From contig NZ_KB908080.1 of the NCBI RefSeq assembly GCF_000382345.1, forward strand, positions 62,001 through 126,000: a stretch of DNA of 64,000 bases, given 5' to 3'. The number at the start of each line of letters is the position of its first letter. The stretch's first letter is position 1. The translations under genes and the position numbers were made by a program. Positions 33,128 to 42,492 of the stretch are shown here, in pieces. This DNA comes from Massilia niastensis DSM 21313. Its GTDB lineage: Bacteria; Pseudomonadota; Gammaproteobacteria; Burkholderiales; Burkholderiaceae_D. The notes below the pieces were generated by a model. That model did not search any database. It was not told where the DNA came from and saw only the letters and a list, made by a program, of their open reading frames with translations.

Positions 33128-35554
33128 ATGCAATTCTCCGAAAACTGGCTCCGCTCCATGGTCGATCCGAAGATGAATTCGGACGAACTGGCCCACCTGC
33201 TCACCATGTCCGGCCTCGAAGTGGAAGAGGTCGAAGCGGTCGCGCCGCCGTTCTCGAACGTGGTCGTCGCGGAAGTCAAGGAAGTCGTCAAGCACCCGGA
33301 CGCCGACCGCCTGCGCGTCTGCCAGGTCGACGTCGGCACCGGCACCCTGCTGAACATCGTGTGCGGCGCGCCCAATGTGCGCGTCGGCATGAAGGCGATC
33401 TGCGCCAAGGCCGGCGCGCTGCTGCCGCCCGGCGCGGACGGCAAGCCCTTCGAGATCAAGGTCGGCAAGCTGCGCGGCATCGAGTCGCAGGGCATGATGT
33501 GCTCGGCCAGGGAGCTCGGGATCTCGGAAGAGAGCAACGGCCTGATGGAGCTGCCGGAAGACGCGCCGGTCGGCGCCAACATCCGCGACTACCTGGCCCT
33601 GAACGACCTGAAGTTCACCATCAAGCTGACCCCGAACAAGGCGGACTGCCTGTCGGTGCTGGGCGTGGCGCGCGAAGTCGCGGCCCTGACCGGCTCCGAA
33701 CTGAGCCTGCCGGCGGCCCGCGTGGTCCCGGTCAGCACCGACGAAATCCTGCCGGCCCGGATCTCGGCGCCGGACCTGTGCGGCCGTTTCGCCGGCCGCG
33801 TGATCCGCGGCCTGAACGCGCGCGCCGCCACCCCGGAATGGATGAAGCGCCGCCTGGAACGCAGCGGCCAGCGCTCGGTGTCGGCCCTGGTCGACATCTC
33901 GAACTACGTGATGCTCGAAGTCGGCCGTCCGTCGCACGTGTTCGATCTGGCCAGGATCCACGGCGGCCTGGATGTGCGCTGGGGGCGCAAGGGCGAGACC
34001 CTCAAGCTCCTGAACGGCAACACCATCGAGATCGACGAATGGGTCGGCGTGATCGCCGACGACAAGGAAATCGAATCGCTGGCCGGCATCATGGGCGGCG
34101 ATTCCACCGCCGTCACGCTCGACACCACCGATATCTACCTGGAAGCCGCCTTCTGGTGGCCGAACGCCATCCAGGGCCGCGCGCGCCGCTACAACTTCTC
34201 GACCGACGCGGCGCACCGCTTCGAGCGCGGCGTCGACTACGCCACCGTGCCCGAGCACATCGAGCGCATCACTTCCCTGATCGTGGAAATCTGCGGCACC
34301 GGCGATACCAAGGTCGGTCCGGTCGACGACCAGGTCGTCAACCTGCCGCAGCGCGCCCCGGTGGCGATGCGCACCGCGCGCGCGCAGAAGGTGATCGGCG
34401 TGCCGCTCACCGACGAGGTCGTGGCCGACATCTTCAGCCGCCTGCAGCTGCCGTTCACGCTCGAGGCCGGCGTATTCCAGGTGACCGCTCCGTCCTACCG
34501 TTTCGACATCGAGATCGAGGAAGACCTGATCGAGGAAGTCGCGCGCGTGTACGGCTTCGAGAACATCCCGGCGCTGCCGCCGGTCGCGCCATCGGCGATG
34601 CTGATCGAGCCGGAAGACACCCGCTCGCTGTTCGCGATCCGCCACCAGCTGGCCGACCTGGGTTACCAGGAAGTGGTCAACATGAGCTTCGTGGAAGCGG
34701 CCTGGGAGCAGGATTTCGCTGCCAACCCTGAGCCGATCCGCCTGCAGAACCCGATCGCCAGCCAGATGAGCGTGATGCGCTCGAACCTGATCGGCAGCCT
34801 GGTCGCCAACGTGCGCTACAACGTCAACCGCAAGGCCGGCCGCGTGCGCGCCTTCGAGGTCGGCGCCGTATTCAAGCGCAATCCGCAGGTCGTGGACGGT
34901 CCGCTGACCGTGGCCGGCTTCGACCAGCCCAAGCGCGTCGCCGCCATCGCCTACGGCCCGGCGCTCGACGAGCAGTGGGGCGCTCCGACCCGCGCGGTCG
35001 ATTTCTTCGACGTCAAGGCCGACCTCGAGGCGCTGTTCGCCCCGCGCAGCCTGCGCTTCGCCAAGGGCGACCACCCGGCGCTGCACCCGGGCCGGTCCGC
35101 GATCGTCGAACTGGACGGCAAGCAGATCGGCTTCATCGGCGAACTGCATCCGCGCTGGCTGCAGAAGTACGACCTGCCGCAGGCGCCGGTGCTGTTCGAG
35201 GTCGATGCCGAAGCGCTGCGCCAGCGCGCCGTGCCGGCCTACGCCGAGATTTCGAAGTTCCCGGGCGCCACGCGCGACCTGGCGCTGGTCGTCAAGCAGG
35301 ACGTCGCGGCCCAGGATGTGCTCGATGCATTCCAGGCCGAAATTGCTTCGAATCCAGGTGGTAAGATCGTGCAAGCCGTTGTTTTGTTTGATGAATACCG
35401 CGGCAAAGGGCTGGAGACGGATGAAAAAAGTCTTGCTTTCCGCTTTAGCTTGCAAGATACTCAATCGACGCTGCACGATGAGGCGGTCGACGCCATCATG
35501 GGCGCCGTCGCGGGTGCCGCGCTACAAAAACACAACGCGAAACAGCGTGCGTAA
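33128..35554 (+). CDS. pheT: Phenylalanyl-tRNA synthetase beta subunit
   Basis: 808 residues. The N-terminal tRNA-binding EMAP-like domain has [15 protein letters not shown], followed by the B3/B4 editing domain ([22 protein letters not shown]), the B5 domain and a C-terminal ferredoxin-fold anticodon-binding domain ([18 protein letters not shown]). It is part of the alpha2-beta2 PheRS. The last ~60 codons are AT-richer than the rest of the gene. Confidence 0.98.
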   Translation: MQFSENWLRSMVDPKMNSDELAHLLTMSGLEVEEVEAVAPPFSNVVVAEVKEVVKHPDADRLRVCQVDVGTGTLLNIVCGAPNVRVGMKAICAKAGALLPPGADGKPFEIKVGKLRGIESQGMMCSARELGISEESNGLMELPEDAPVGANIRDYLALNDLKFTIKLTPNKADCLSVLGVAREVAALTGSELSLPAARVVPVSTDEILPARISAPDLCGRFAGRVIRGLNARAATPEWMKRRLERSGQRSVSALVDISNYVMLEVGRPSHVFDLARIHGGLDVRWGRKGETLKLLNGNTIEIDEWVGVIADDKEIESLAGIMGGDSTAVTLDTTDIYLEAAFWWPNAIQGRARRYNFSTDAAHRFERGVDYATVPEHIERITSLIVEICGTGDTKVGPVDDQVVNLPQRAPVAMRTARAQKVIGVPLTDEVVADIFSRLQLPFTLEAGVFQVTAPSYRFDIEIEEDLIEEVARVYGFENIPALPPVAPSAMLIEPEDTRSLFAIRHQLADLGYQEVVNMSFVEAAWEQDFAANPEPIRLQNPIASQMSVMRSNLIGSLVANVRYNVNRKAGRVRAFEVGAVFKRNPQVVDGPLTVAGFDQPKRVAAIAYGPALDEQWGAPTRAVDFFDVKADLEALFAPRSLRFAKGDHPALHPGRSAIVELDGKQIGFIGELHPRWLQKYDLPQAPVLFEVDAEALRQRAVPAYAEISKFPGATRDLALVVKQDVAAQDVLDAFQAEIASNPGGKIVQAVVLFDEYRGKGLETDEKSLAFRFSLQDTQSTLHDEAVDAIMGAVAGAALQKHNAKQRA

Positions 35555-35661
35555 CATCTCCAGAACATCGTTTGACTTGAAGGCAGGGCTTCAAAATTAA
35601 TAACAACGACGTTGATTCGGCCGTATTCCAGGAGGCCCTCGCGGCCGACCTGGATCGCGCG

Positions 35662-36018
35662 ATGCATGTGGCGCGGGTGCGGAAGGAAGCGGAACAGGCA
35701 TTGCCGACCTTGACCAAGGCCGAGCTTGCCGAGCTGCTGTTCGAGCAGGTCGGGCTGAACAAGCGCGAGGCCAAGGACATGGTCGAGACCTTTTTCGACG
35801 AAATCCGTAATGCGCTCGAAAGAGGCGAAGCGGTCAAGCTGTCGGGCTTCGGCAACTTCCAGTTGCGCGACAAGCCCCAGCGGCCGGGACGCAATCCGAA
35901 AACCGGGGAAGAGATCCCCATCACGGCGCGGCGCGTCGTGACTTTCCACGCGAGCCAGAAGCTCAAGGGCATGGTCGAAGAGACCAACCCTCCGGGACCG
36001 CTGGCACGCGCTGCTTGA
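35662..36018 (+). CDS. ihfA: Integration host factor alpha subunit
   Basis: 118 residues from ATG 35662. The HU/IHF fold is clear: [29 protein letters not shown] and [38 protein letters not shown] with the DNA-intercalating Pro of RPGRNP. IHF alpha bends DNA at specific sites as a heterodimer. The usual start is about 16 residues further in, so the N-terminus is extended. The frame stays protein-like 22 codons further upstream to an ATT at 35596 ([21 protein letters not shown]), with AGGG seven bases before it, so a non-AUG start is possible. It follows pheT as in other proteobacteria. Confidence 0.93.
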   Translation: MHVARVRKEAEQALPTLTKAELAELLFEQVGLNKREAKDMVETFFDEIRNALERGEAVKLSGFGNFQLRDKPQRPGRNPKTGEEIPITARRVVTFHASQKLKGMVEETNPPGPLARAA

Positions 36019-36026
36019 GCGAGTAG

Positions 36027-36431
36027 ATGAACGACCGTCCGAACAAGAACGAACTGACCGTGCTGCCGCCGATTCCGGCCAAGCGTTATTTCACAATCGG
36101 TGAAGTGAGTGATCTGTGCGGGGTCAAGCCCCATGTGCTGCGCTATTGGGAACAGGAATTTACCCAGCTGAAGCCCGTCAAACGCCGCGGCAACCGCCGG
36201 TATTACCAGCACCACGAAGTGCTGCTGATCCGGCGTATCCGCGAGTTGTTGTACGAGCAGGGCTTCACCATCAGCGGCGCCCGTAACCGCCTCGACAGCC
36301 GCGCCAGCGGCCGCGTCGAGCTGGAAGAGCAGGAGTTGCCCGAACCCGTGCCGGCGATCGATGTCGAGAAGCTGCGCGCGGACCTGCGGGGCATCCTCGA
36401 CCTGCTGAAGTACGGTTCCCAGCCTGCCTGA
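36027..36431 (+). CDS. MerR-family transcriptional regulator
   Basis: 134 residues. The MerR helix-turn-helix is intact: YFTIGEVSDLCGVKPHVLRYWEQEFTQLKPVKRRGNRRYYQ, followed by the coiled-coil region (IRRIRELLYEQGFTISGARNRL). No Cys metal ligands are visible, so it is not a metal sensor. Its position directly behind pheST-ihfA is conserved in Burkholderiales (established context). The regulated target is unknown. Confidence 0.93.
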   Translation: MNDRPNKNELTVLPPIPAKRYFTIGEVSDLCGVKPHVLRYWEQEFTQLKPVKRRGNRRYYQHHEVLLIRRIRELLYEQGFTISGARNRLDSRASGRVELEEQELPEPVPAIDVEKLRADLRGILDLLKYGSQPA

Positions 36432-36508
36432 GGCGTCCGCGACGCCGCCACTCGCCCTCGATGCCGGCGCCCATGCGACGCCAGGTAGCTCAAGCATTCG
36501 TGCTCCTG

Positions 36509-36536
36509 TTGAAGGTCTGCGCTGGAGTGATAGAAT
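36509..36536 (+). promoter_or_regulatory. Sigma-70-like promoter of the NarL-type two-component operon
   Basis: TTGAAG (36509-36514), 16-base spacer, TAGAAT (36531-36536). The predicted 5' UTR then carries two hairpins, GCCGGG/CCCGGC (36571-36591) and TTTCCT/AGGAAA (36594-36610), just before the AAGGGA ribosome site of the regulator at 36626. Confidence 0.6.
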
Positions 36537-36625
36537 GTCACTTGCGGAATGCTGAATCAACGCATGCAAAGCCGGGCATTGCAGACCCGGCACTTTCCTG
36601 CGCAAGGAAAATTTAAGGGAAGACA

Positions 36626-37258
36626 ATGATACGCGTTGCCATTTGTGACGATCACCAAATAGTTCGAGCTGGATTCAAGCAGATTTTCTCGTCGTCGGGC
36701 GAATTCGACGTCGTTGCCGAAGGCGCCACCGGGCGCGAGGCCCTCGACATCGCACGTCGCGAAATCTGCGATGTGCTCCTGCTCGATATCGCGATGCCAG
36801 ACCAGAGCGGCATCGACATCCTGCGCACCATCCGCCAGGGCCAGCCGAATCTGCCGGTGCTGATCCTGTCCGGTTATCCGGCGCAGCAATATGCGCTCAA
36901 CCTGTTCAAGATGGGCGCCAACGGTTACCTGAACAAGGAGTGCGAGGCCGACGAGCTCAAGACCGCCGTCCGCACCGTGTTCCAGGGGCGCCGCTACGTC
37001 AGTTCGACCGTCGGCGAACTGCTGGCCCAGAGCTTCGACCGCGACCCCAACACGGCGCTGCACACCGAACTGTCCGACCGTGAGTTCCAGGTTTTCCTGC
37101 GGCTTGCCAAGGGTGCGACCGTGTCCGATATCGGCAACGCGCTGTCGCTGTCGATCAAGACCGTGTCCACCTACCGCACCCGCATCATGGAAAAGATGGG
37201 CTTGCAGTCGAACAGCGACCTGACTTACTATGCAATGAAGAACAATCTGCTCGATTGA
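36626..37258 (+). CDS. NarL/FixJ-type response regulator
   Basis: 210 residues. The receiver domain covers about 1-120: CDDHQIVRAGF (acidic pocket), LLLDIAMPDQSG with phospho-acceptor Asp near 54, and GYLNKECEADEL (conserved Lys). A LuxR/GerE helix-turn-helix lies near 145-205 (LSDREFQVFLRLAKGATVSDIGNALSLSIKTVSTYRTRIMEKM). It pairs with the CHASE3 histidine kinase encoded 162 bases downstream. The target genes are not visible. Confidence 0.93.
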   Translation: MIRVAICDDHQIVRAGFKQIFSSSGEFDVVAEGATGREALDIARREICDVLLLDIAMPDQSGIDILRTIRQGQPNLPVLILSGYPAQQYALNLFKMGANGYLNKECEADELKTAVRTVFQGRRYVSSTVGELLAQSFDRDPNTALHTELSDREFQVFLRLAKGATVSDIGNALSLSIKTVSTYRTRIMEKMGLQSNSDLTYYAMKNNLLD

Positions 37259-37420
37259 TTCGCGACCGCGCGCTTCGGCGCGCTTCCCTAGCGCAAGCCA
37301 TGTAGCCCTTGCGCAACCAGTTGGTAAGAATTCGTTACACCAGGGAATTTCGCGATGCAACATTCCCCCCGTCGGTCTATAATCGGCCGACGGCATAAGT
37401 TGCGCGAAAGGAAGCCCAGG

Positions 37421-38920
37421 ATGTACTTTTCAACCACCCCGGCCGGCAAGTCGGCACGTAGTCTGCCGCTCCACAAGACCCTGCTTTGCCTCGTCTGCGT
37501 GGTGCTGCTGGTCGTGAACGGGGTCTTCCTTCTACGTAATCTCGACGACCTGAGTGCCGCCAATGCGCTGCAGACCCAGAGCGCCCGGGTGTCCGATGAA
37601 CTCCAGTACCTGAACCTGCTCGTCACCGACGCCGAAAGCGGCCTGCGCGGCTATTTCCTGTCCGGCTCCGAAGTCCACCTGGGACCGCTGCATGCGGCGC
37701 CGCAGCAGATCGATGGCCAGTTGCGCGCCCTCGGCGTATTGCTCGCCGATAATCCTTCGCAATCCCGCAATCTCGCCCAGCTGCGCGCACTGGTACAGAA
37801 AAAACTCGGCCTGATGCACCAGGCGCTCGAGGTCTACCGCCAGGGCGGCCTGGTCGATATCGTCGCCATCTCGGCGGCGCCCGACGAGCGCGCCAACATG
37901 GACGAGATCCGCCTGCAGGTGGTCATCATGTCGCGCGAACAGAGCGAACTGCTGACCGCGCGCACCGCCGCCTACTACAAGCAGTACCACCACACGGTCT
38001 TGCTGGGCCTGGGCATCAACGCCGCCGCGATCGTCGTGCTGCTGCTGTTCTACAAGCTGATCCAGCGCGCCTTCCACAAGCGCTGGGAAGCCGAGCGCGC
38101 GCTCCAGCAATCGAACGACCAGCTCGAGGAAATGGTGGCCGAGCGCACCGAGCAGCTGTCGGTGCTGTCGCGCCACCTGATCCGGGTGTCCGAGGAAGAA
38201 AAATCGCGCCTGGCGCGTGAACTGCACGACGAGATGGGCGCCAACCTGACCGCGATCGGGATGGACCTGACCACGGTCGGCGAAAGGCTGCGCGCCACCC
38301 AGCCGGAACTGGCGTCGATGCTGGGCCGCGCGCGCCGCACCCTGGTCGACACGGTGCAGCTCAAGCGCCGCATCATCGAGAACCTGCGTCCCAGCCTGCT
38401 GGACAACATGGGCCTGTCGGCCGCGCTGCAGAGTTATTGCGCCGATTATGCGCGGGTCACCGCACTCGACTGCGATGCGCTGATCGACAACCAGGCCGAT
38501 ACGGCCGGTCCGATGCAGGCCATCGCGCTGTTCCGCATCACCCAGGAAGCACTGAACAACATTGCCAAATACGCCAAGGCGCGCAGCGTGATCGTCAACC
38601 TGACGCGCGAGCCCGAGGGCTGGGACCTGGAAATCACCGACGACGGCATCGGCATCTCACCGGATGCAATGACCAAGTCGAAATCGCACGGCCTGCTGGG
38701 CATGCGCGAGCGCGCCTTGCTGCTGGGCGGCACCCTGGTGGTGGAAAGGGGAGTGAACGGGATCGGGACTTGCGTGCGCGCCACCATTCCGGCGACGGCC
38801 CCAGGCGGGGAAGGGAATACGGCCTCGGCCCTGTCGCAATTCGCGGGCCAGGCGCCACCGGATCCGCCTCCCGTCCTGGCGGAAGCGGATCCGGTCAGGA
38901 TCAACGCGCCACATCCATGA
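37421..38920 (+). CDS. CHASE3-domain sensor histidine kinase (HisKA_3)
   Basis: 499 residues, started at ATG 37421 behind AAGGAAG. Helix TM1 (LLCLVCVVLLVVNGVFLL), a periplasmic CHASE3 domain (about 45-185, DAESGLRGYFLSG), TM2 (VLLGLGINAAAIVVLLLFY), a coiled coil, then HisKA_3 with the phospho-acceptor His in RLARELHDEMGANLTAIG, and an HATPase_c with N box FRITQEALNNIAKYAKA and DDGIGIS and GLLGMRERA. It senses a signal outside the membrane and phosphorylates the NarL-type regulator upstream. Its last 20 bases overlap the 3' end of the convergent Crp-family gene. Confidence 0.93.
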   Translation: MYFSTTPAGKSARSLPLHKTLLCLVCVVLLVVNGVFLLRNLDDLSAANALQTQSARVSDELQYLNLLVTDAESGLRGYFLSGSEVHLGPLHAAPQQIDGQLRALGVLLADNPSQSRNLAQLRALVQKKLGLMHQALEVYRQGGLVDIVAISAAPDERANMDEIRLQVVIMSREQSELLTARTAAYYKQYHHTVLLGLGINAAAIVVLLLFYKLIQRAFHKRWEAERALQQSNDQLEEMVAERTEQLSVLSRHLIRVSEEEKSRLARELHDEMGANLTAIGMDLTTVGERLRATQPELASMLGRARRTLVDTVQLKRRIIENLRPSLLDNMGLSAALQSYCADYARVTALDCDALIDNQADTAGPMQAIALFRITQEALNNIAKYAKARSVIVNLTREPEGWDLEITDDGIGISPDAMTKSKSHGLLGMRERALLLGGTLVVERGVNGIGTCVRATIPATAPGGEGNTASALSQFAGQAPPDPPPVLAEADPVRINAPHP

Positions 38921-39704
38921 GCAGGCGGTCGTATTCCGACTTGGCGACCTTGTAGCATTCACCGGCATACTCTTCCAGGCCAGCGCGGTCGAGGACAGTG
39001 ATATTCCCGCGGCGGTACTGGATCAGGCCTTCGTCCTGCAGCTTGCCGGCGGCGGCCGTGATGCTTTCGCGGCGCACACCCAGCATGATCGAGATCAGTT
39101 CCTGGGTCACTTTCAGTTCATTGCTCGGCGAGCGGTCGAGGCGGTCGAGCAGCCAGCGGCACAGCTTCTGTTCGATCGAGCTGTGGCGGCCGCCGACGGC
39201 GTTCTGGGCCATCTGGGCGAACAGGGCATTGGTGTAGCGCATGAGCAGCTGGGGCAGGGCGCCGCCGCGGTTGAAGGCATCGCGCAGGTATTGCGTCTTC
39301 AGGCGGTAGCCATAGCCGGCGCTCTGGACCACGGCGCTGCACATCGCACGTTCGCCCATGAACAGCGACACGCCGACCACGCCTTCATGGCCCACCACGG
39401 CGATCTCGGTGGTGGCGCCGTCTTCCATCACATACAGCAGCGACACGATTGCCGTGGTCGGAAAATACACGTATTCCAGTTTGCTGCCATACTCGAACAA
39501 CTCCTTCCCGAAAGGCAGCGGGACCAGTTCCAGGTGCTCGAACAGGGTTTCCAGGTCTTGACGGGGGAGGGCGGCCAGCAGTTCGTTCTGCTGGGTGCCG
39601 CTGTAGCTGACAACGGGGCGGGACGCAGATTTCATATCCTCACTCGTGGCTGGGATCTGGTTCTTCGCTTTTTGCGTGGCACCACCAAGTTGAGTGTTGT
39701 TCAT
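38901..39704 (-). CDS. Crp/Fnr-family transcriptional regulator
   Basis: 267 residues from the ATG at 39704, which has AGAGGA six bases upstream. The cyclic-nucleotide-like beta-barrel covers about 35-150 (PFGKELFEYGSKLEYVYFPTTAIVSLLYVMEDG), followed by a long dimer helix. The winged helix is at about 190-245 (LKVTQELISIMLGVRRESITAAAGKLQDEGLIQYRRGNITV). The Fnr-type Cys ligands are absent, so it is not an iron-sulfur sensor. The type is often linked to stress or surface functions. The gene converges on the CHASE3 kinase. Confidence 0.9.
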   Translation of the reverse strand: MNNTQLGGATQKAKNQIPATSEDMKSASRPVVSYSGTQQNELLAALPRQDLETLFEHLELVPLPFGKELFEYGSKLEYVYFPTTAIVSLLYVMEDGATTEIAVVGHEGVVGVSLFMGERAMCSAVVQSAGYGYRLKTQYLRDAFNRGGALPQLLMRYTNALFAQMAQNAVGGRHSSIEQKLCRWLLDRLDRSPSNELKVTQELISIMLGVRRESITAAAGKLQDEGLIQYRRGNITVLDRAGLEEYAGECYKVAKSEYDRLLMDVAR

Positions 39705-39905
39705 TTTCTGTCCTCTTATCTAACGTACTTCCGGGGGGCGATGATTCGAGGCTCTTATTTCGTTGCCTCATCGCGATGTGTGTACATTAAAGCTATAGTC
39801 CGGTGCCGAACATAAGATTAGCAGTCGCACCAGTGTAGGCTGTATGCATCGTCTTTTGTAATCCCAGTCCTACTGGACAGGATGCCCCTGTGCATGCCTT
39901 TTCTT

Positions 39906-39934
39906 TTGTTCGAGCAACTGAAATGCCGCATAAT
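39906..39934 (+). promoter_or_regulatory. Promoter of the OmpR-type two-component operon
   Basis: TTGTTC (39906-39911), 17-base spacer, CATAAT (39929-39934), 26 bases before the start of the regulator. No dyad resembling an operator is visible between them. Confidence 0.6.
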
Positions 39935-39960
39935 GGGCCTTTGCGTGCATACAGGATGAC

Positions 39961-40632
39961 ATGGCCCTGCAGGTTCTACTGGTTGAAGACGACACCGTCC
40001 TTGCCGACGGCTTGATGCGCGCCCTGCAGGCGCAGGGCATGGCGGTCACCCTGGCGGGCGACGGCCTGGCGGCCGATGGGCTGCTGCAGGGCGCCAGCCC
40101 GGACGTCGCGGTGCTCGACATCGGCCTGCCGGGCATCGACGGCTTCGAGGTCGTGCGCCGCCTGCGCGCACGCGGCGGCGCCACTCCCGTCCTGCTCCTG
40201 ACCGCGCGCGACGCGGTCGAGGACCGCGTGCGCGGCCTGGAAACCGGCGCCGACGACTACCTCGTCAAACCCTTCGCCACCGCCGAGCTGATCGCGCGCA
40301 TCCGCGCGCTGGCGCGGCGCAACGCGCCCAGGCCGGCCGTGCTCGGGCTGGGCCGGCTTTCCCTCGACAATACGACCCGGCGCGCGCGCGTCGGCGAGCG
40401 CAGCCTGGAGCTGTCGGTGCGCGAATGGGGCGTGCTCGAATACCTGCTGCAGCACGCCGGGCGGGTGGTATCGAAGCAGCAGATCATCGACGCCATCCTC
40501 CCCTGGGGCGAGGACCTGACCCAGAACGCGGTCGAAGTCTACGTCTCGCGCCTGCGCCTCAAGCTCGACGGCGCCGGCGTGGCGATCCGCACCATCCGGG
40601 GCTTCGGCTACCTGCTCGAAGCGGGCGCATGA
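39961..40632 (+). CDS. OmpR/QseB-type response regulator
   Basis: 223 residues. The receiver has VEDDTVLADGL, VAVLDIGLPGIDGF (phospho-acceptor Asp near 51) and DDYLVKPFATAELIAR (Lys). The winged-helix DNA-binding domain ends in AVEVYVSRLRLKLDGAGVAIRTIRGFGYLL, the OmpR signature. It forms an operon with the kinase (ATGA overlap). Direct repeats with 11-bp spacing, the known layout for OmpR-family binding sites, lie just behind the operon, upstream of pilE. Confidence 0.94.
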   Translation: MALQVLLVEDDTVLADGLMRALQAQGMAVTLAGDGLAADGLLQGASPDVAVLDIGLPGIDGFEVVRRLRARGGATPVLLLTARDAVEDRVRGLETGADDYLVKPFATAELIARIRALARRNAPRPAVLGLGRLSLDNTTRRARVGERSLELSVREWGVLEYLLQHAGRVVSKQQIIDAILPWGEDLTQNAVEVYVSRLRLKLDGAGVAIRTIRGFGYLLEAGA

Positions 40633-41939
40633 CGAGCATCCGCCTGCGGCTGCTCAAGTGGCTGCTGGGCCCCATCCTGCTGGTCAACCTGGTGCTGGCG
40701 GGCCTGGTCTACCTGCTGGCCTGGACCCCGGCCCAGGTCGCGTTCGACCAGGGCCTGCTCGACACCGCCGGCGAACTCGCGGCGCGCCTGGCCGACGGCG
40801 ACACGGCCGGCCTGCCGCCGCGTCCACCGGGGCGCGACCGCCTGTGGTTCGTGGTGCGCGACGCCCACGGCGACCACCTGGCCGGCAGTGCCGGATTTCC
40901 CCTGCTGCGCCCCGGCGTCTCCGCCTACGACGCCAGCATCGCCGGCGAACCGGTGCGGGTGGCCGCGCTGGCGGTGGCGACGGGCGAGAGCGAGCGCCTG
41001 GTCGGCGTGGCGCGCACCCTGCGCCAGCGGACCGAAGTGCGCTCGGCCATCCTGCGTTCCCTGGGCTCCCTGGTCACGCTCGCCACCCTGACTCTTGTAG
41101 GAATCGTCTGGCTATCCGTCAGCAACGGACTGAGGCCGCTGGCGCGCATCCGCGCCGACATCAAGGGACGCGGCGCCGGCGACCTGGCGCCGATTCCGAC
41201 CGAACAGGTCCCTTACGAAATCGCCCCGGTCGTGACCGGTTTCAACGAACTGCTCGACAAGGCCGAAGCCGGCGCACGCGCCCAGCGCGACTTCCTGGCC
41301 GACATGGCGCACCAGCTGCGCACGCCGCTGGCCGGCATGCAGCTCCAGCTCGAATGGATGGGCGCGCGCCATGCGGCCGATGCCGACACCCGGCGCTCGC
41401 TCGGCCTGATGCGGCTGGCCAACGAACGCATGATCCGCCAGGTCAACCAGCTGCTGGCGCTGGCGCGCGCGCGCCAGGGGCAGCCGGGCATGGCGGCGGA
41501 ACGGGTCGACCTGGCCGCCCTGGTGCAGGAATCGGTGCAATACCTGGTCGAGGAAGCGGCGCGCCGGCGCATCGACCTCGGCTTCGAGCTGGCCAGCGCC
41601 CGGGTGCGCGGCGACCCCTTCCAGCTGCGCGACCTGCTGGACAACCTGGTCGACAACGCGCTGCGCTACACCCCGGGCGGCGGCAGCGTCACCGTGATCG
41701 TGCGCAAGGAGGGGCCGGGTGCGCTGTTCGCGGTCGAGGATACCGGGCCGGGCATCCCGCCGGCCAAGCGCGCGCTGGTGTTCGAGCGCTTCGTGCGCCT
41801 GGACGACAAGGTGGCCGGCAGCGGCCTGGGCCTGGCGATCGTGCGCGACATCGCGGCCGCCCACGGCGCCCGGGTCGAGCTCGGGGACCGCCCGGGCGGC
41901 GGTTCGGTGTTCGCGGTGCGCTTTCCCTTGTCATCCTGA
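40629..41939 (+). CDS. Sensor histidine kinase (QseC/TctE type)
   Basis: 436 residues, with a start that overlaps the regulator stop (ATGA). TM1 near 10-32 (LLGPILLVNLVLAGLVYLLAW), a periplasmic segment of about 120 residues, TM2 (LVTLATLTLVGIVWLS), HAMP, then HisKA with His in DFLADMAHQLRTPLAGM, N box LRDLLDNLVDNALRYTPGG, and G boxes EDTGPGIPP and GSGLGLAIVRDIA. It phosphorylates its partner regulator. The input is unknown. The operon is followed after 121 bases by the minor pilin genes. Confidence 0.94.
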   Translation: MTSIRLRLLKWLLGPILLVNLVLAGLVYLLAWTPAQVAFDQGLLDTAGELAARLADGDTAGLPPRPPGRDRLWFVVRDAHGDHLAGSAGFPLLRPGVSAYDASIAGEPVRVAALAVATGESERLVGVARTLRQRTEVRSAILRSLGSLVTLATLTLVGIVWLSVSNGLRPLARIRADIKGRGAGDLAPIPTEQVPYEIAPVVTGFNELLDKAEAGARAQRDFLADMAHQLRTPLAGMQLQLEWMGARHAADADTRRSLGLMRLANERMIRQVNQLLALARARQGQPGMAAERVDLAALVQESVQYLVEEAARRRIDLGFELASARVRGDPFQLRDLLDNLVDNALRYTPGGGSVTVIVRKEGPGALFAVEDTGPGIPPAKRALVFERFVRLDDKVAGSGLGLAIVRDIAAAHGARVELGDRPGGGSVFAVRFPLSS

Positions 41940-41956
41940 CGAGGCATTCGCGCCAC

Positions 41957-41996
41957 TGTCAGGGATTTGTCAGGATTTCCTCAGGGAAATGACAGG
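41957..41996 (+). promoter_or_regulatory. Four 7-bp direct repeats with exact 11-bp period upstream of pilE
   Basis: TGTCAGG (41957), TGTCAGG (41968), CCTCAGG (41979) and TGACAGG (41990) are separated by exactly four bases each. The array ends ten bases before a -10-like TATTAT (42006-42011), so it covers the -35 region. Eleven-base spaced direct repeats overlapping the -35 are typical of activation by OmpR-family regulators such as the one encoded 1.3 kb upstream. It overlaps no gene. Confidence 0.65.
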
Positions 41997-42060
41997 TTCA
42001 TGAGATATTATTCCTGGTGGAAACATATGTTGGCGGCATTCCGCCCCCAGGGAGAACTCC

Positions 42061-42492
42061 ATGCAACAGCGTCAGTCCGGCTTCAGCCTCATCGAGATCA
42101 TGATCGGCGTGGTCATCATCGGCATCCTGACGGCGGTGGCCTTGCCGTCCTACACCAACTACGTGATGCGCGCCCGCCTGGCCGAGGCGCACAGCGCGCT
42201 GGCCGCGGTCCAGCCGCGCCTGGAGCAGTTCTGGTCGAACAACCGCAGCTTCGCGGATTTCGACGCCGAAGGCGTGAACCAGATGCCGGCGGATACGGAG
42301 AATTTCGCCTACACGCTGGAAGACGCCAGCGCCTCCGGCTACACCGTGATCGCCACCGGGCGCGCGGCGGCGGCCGATTTCGTCTACACGATCGACCAGG
42401 CCGGCAACCGCGCCACCACCAAGGTGCCGGAAGGCTGGGCCAAGAATGACAACTGCTGGGTCGACCGCAAGGGGGGCCTGTGCACCGAGTAA
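42061..42492 (+). CDS. pilE: Type IV minor pilin PilE
   Basis: 143 residues. The short leader ends at Gly before FSLIEIMIGVVIIGILTAVALP: the prepilin peptidase site, with Glu at position 5 of the mature protein. A periplasmic domain with a two-Cys loop near the C-terminus (DNCWVDRKGGLC) follows. PilE-type minor pilins join the tip complex that primes pilus assembly with PilV, PilW, PilX and PilY1. It is the first gene of the operon, 121 bases behind the two-component genes. Confidence 0.93.
   Translation: MQQRQSGFSLIEIMIGVVIIGILTAVALPSYTNYVMRARLAEAHSALAAVQPRLEQFWSNNRSFADFDAEGVNQMPADTENFAYTLEDASASGYTVIATGRAAAADFVYTIDQAGNRATTKVPEGWAKNDNCWVDRKGGLCTE

Noticed and set aside
31571-35476. 1301-codon minus-strand open frame opposite rplT, pheS and pheT
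   Set aside because: It is the antisense of three well-conserved genes in GC-rich DNA; its composition (His/Arg/Val/Ala-rich) is that of a shadow frame and no family is recognised.
36432-36625. tRNA gene (a tRNA-Pro often follows the merR gene in this cluster)
   Set aside because: No acceptor/T-arm pattern could be found; only a promoter and two hairpins are visible.
41940-42060. Sigma-54 promoter for pilE (expected for pilA-type genes)
   Set aside because: No TGGCAC-N5-TTGC-type element with correct spacing is present; a -10-like TATTAT with an activator-type repeat array fits better.
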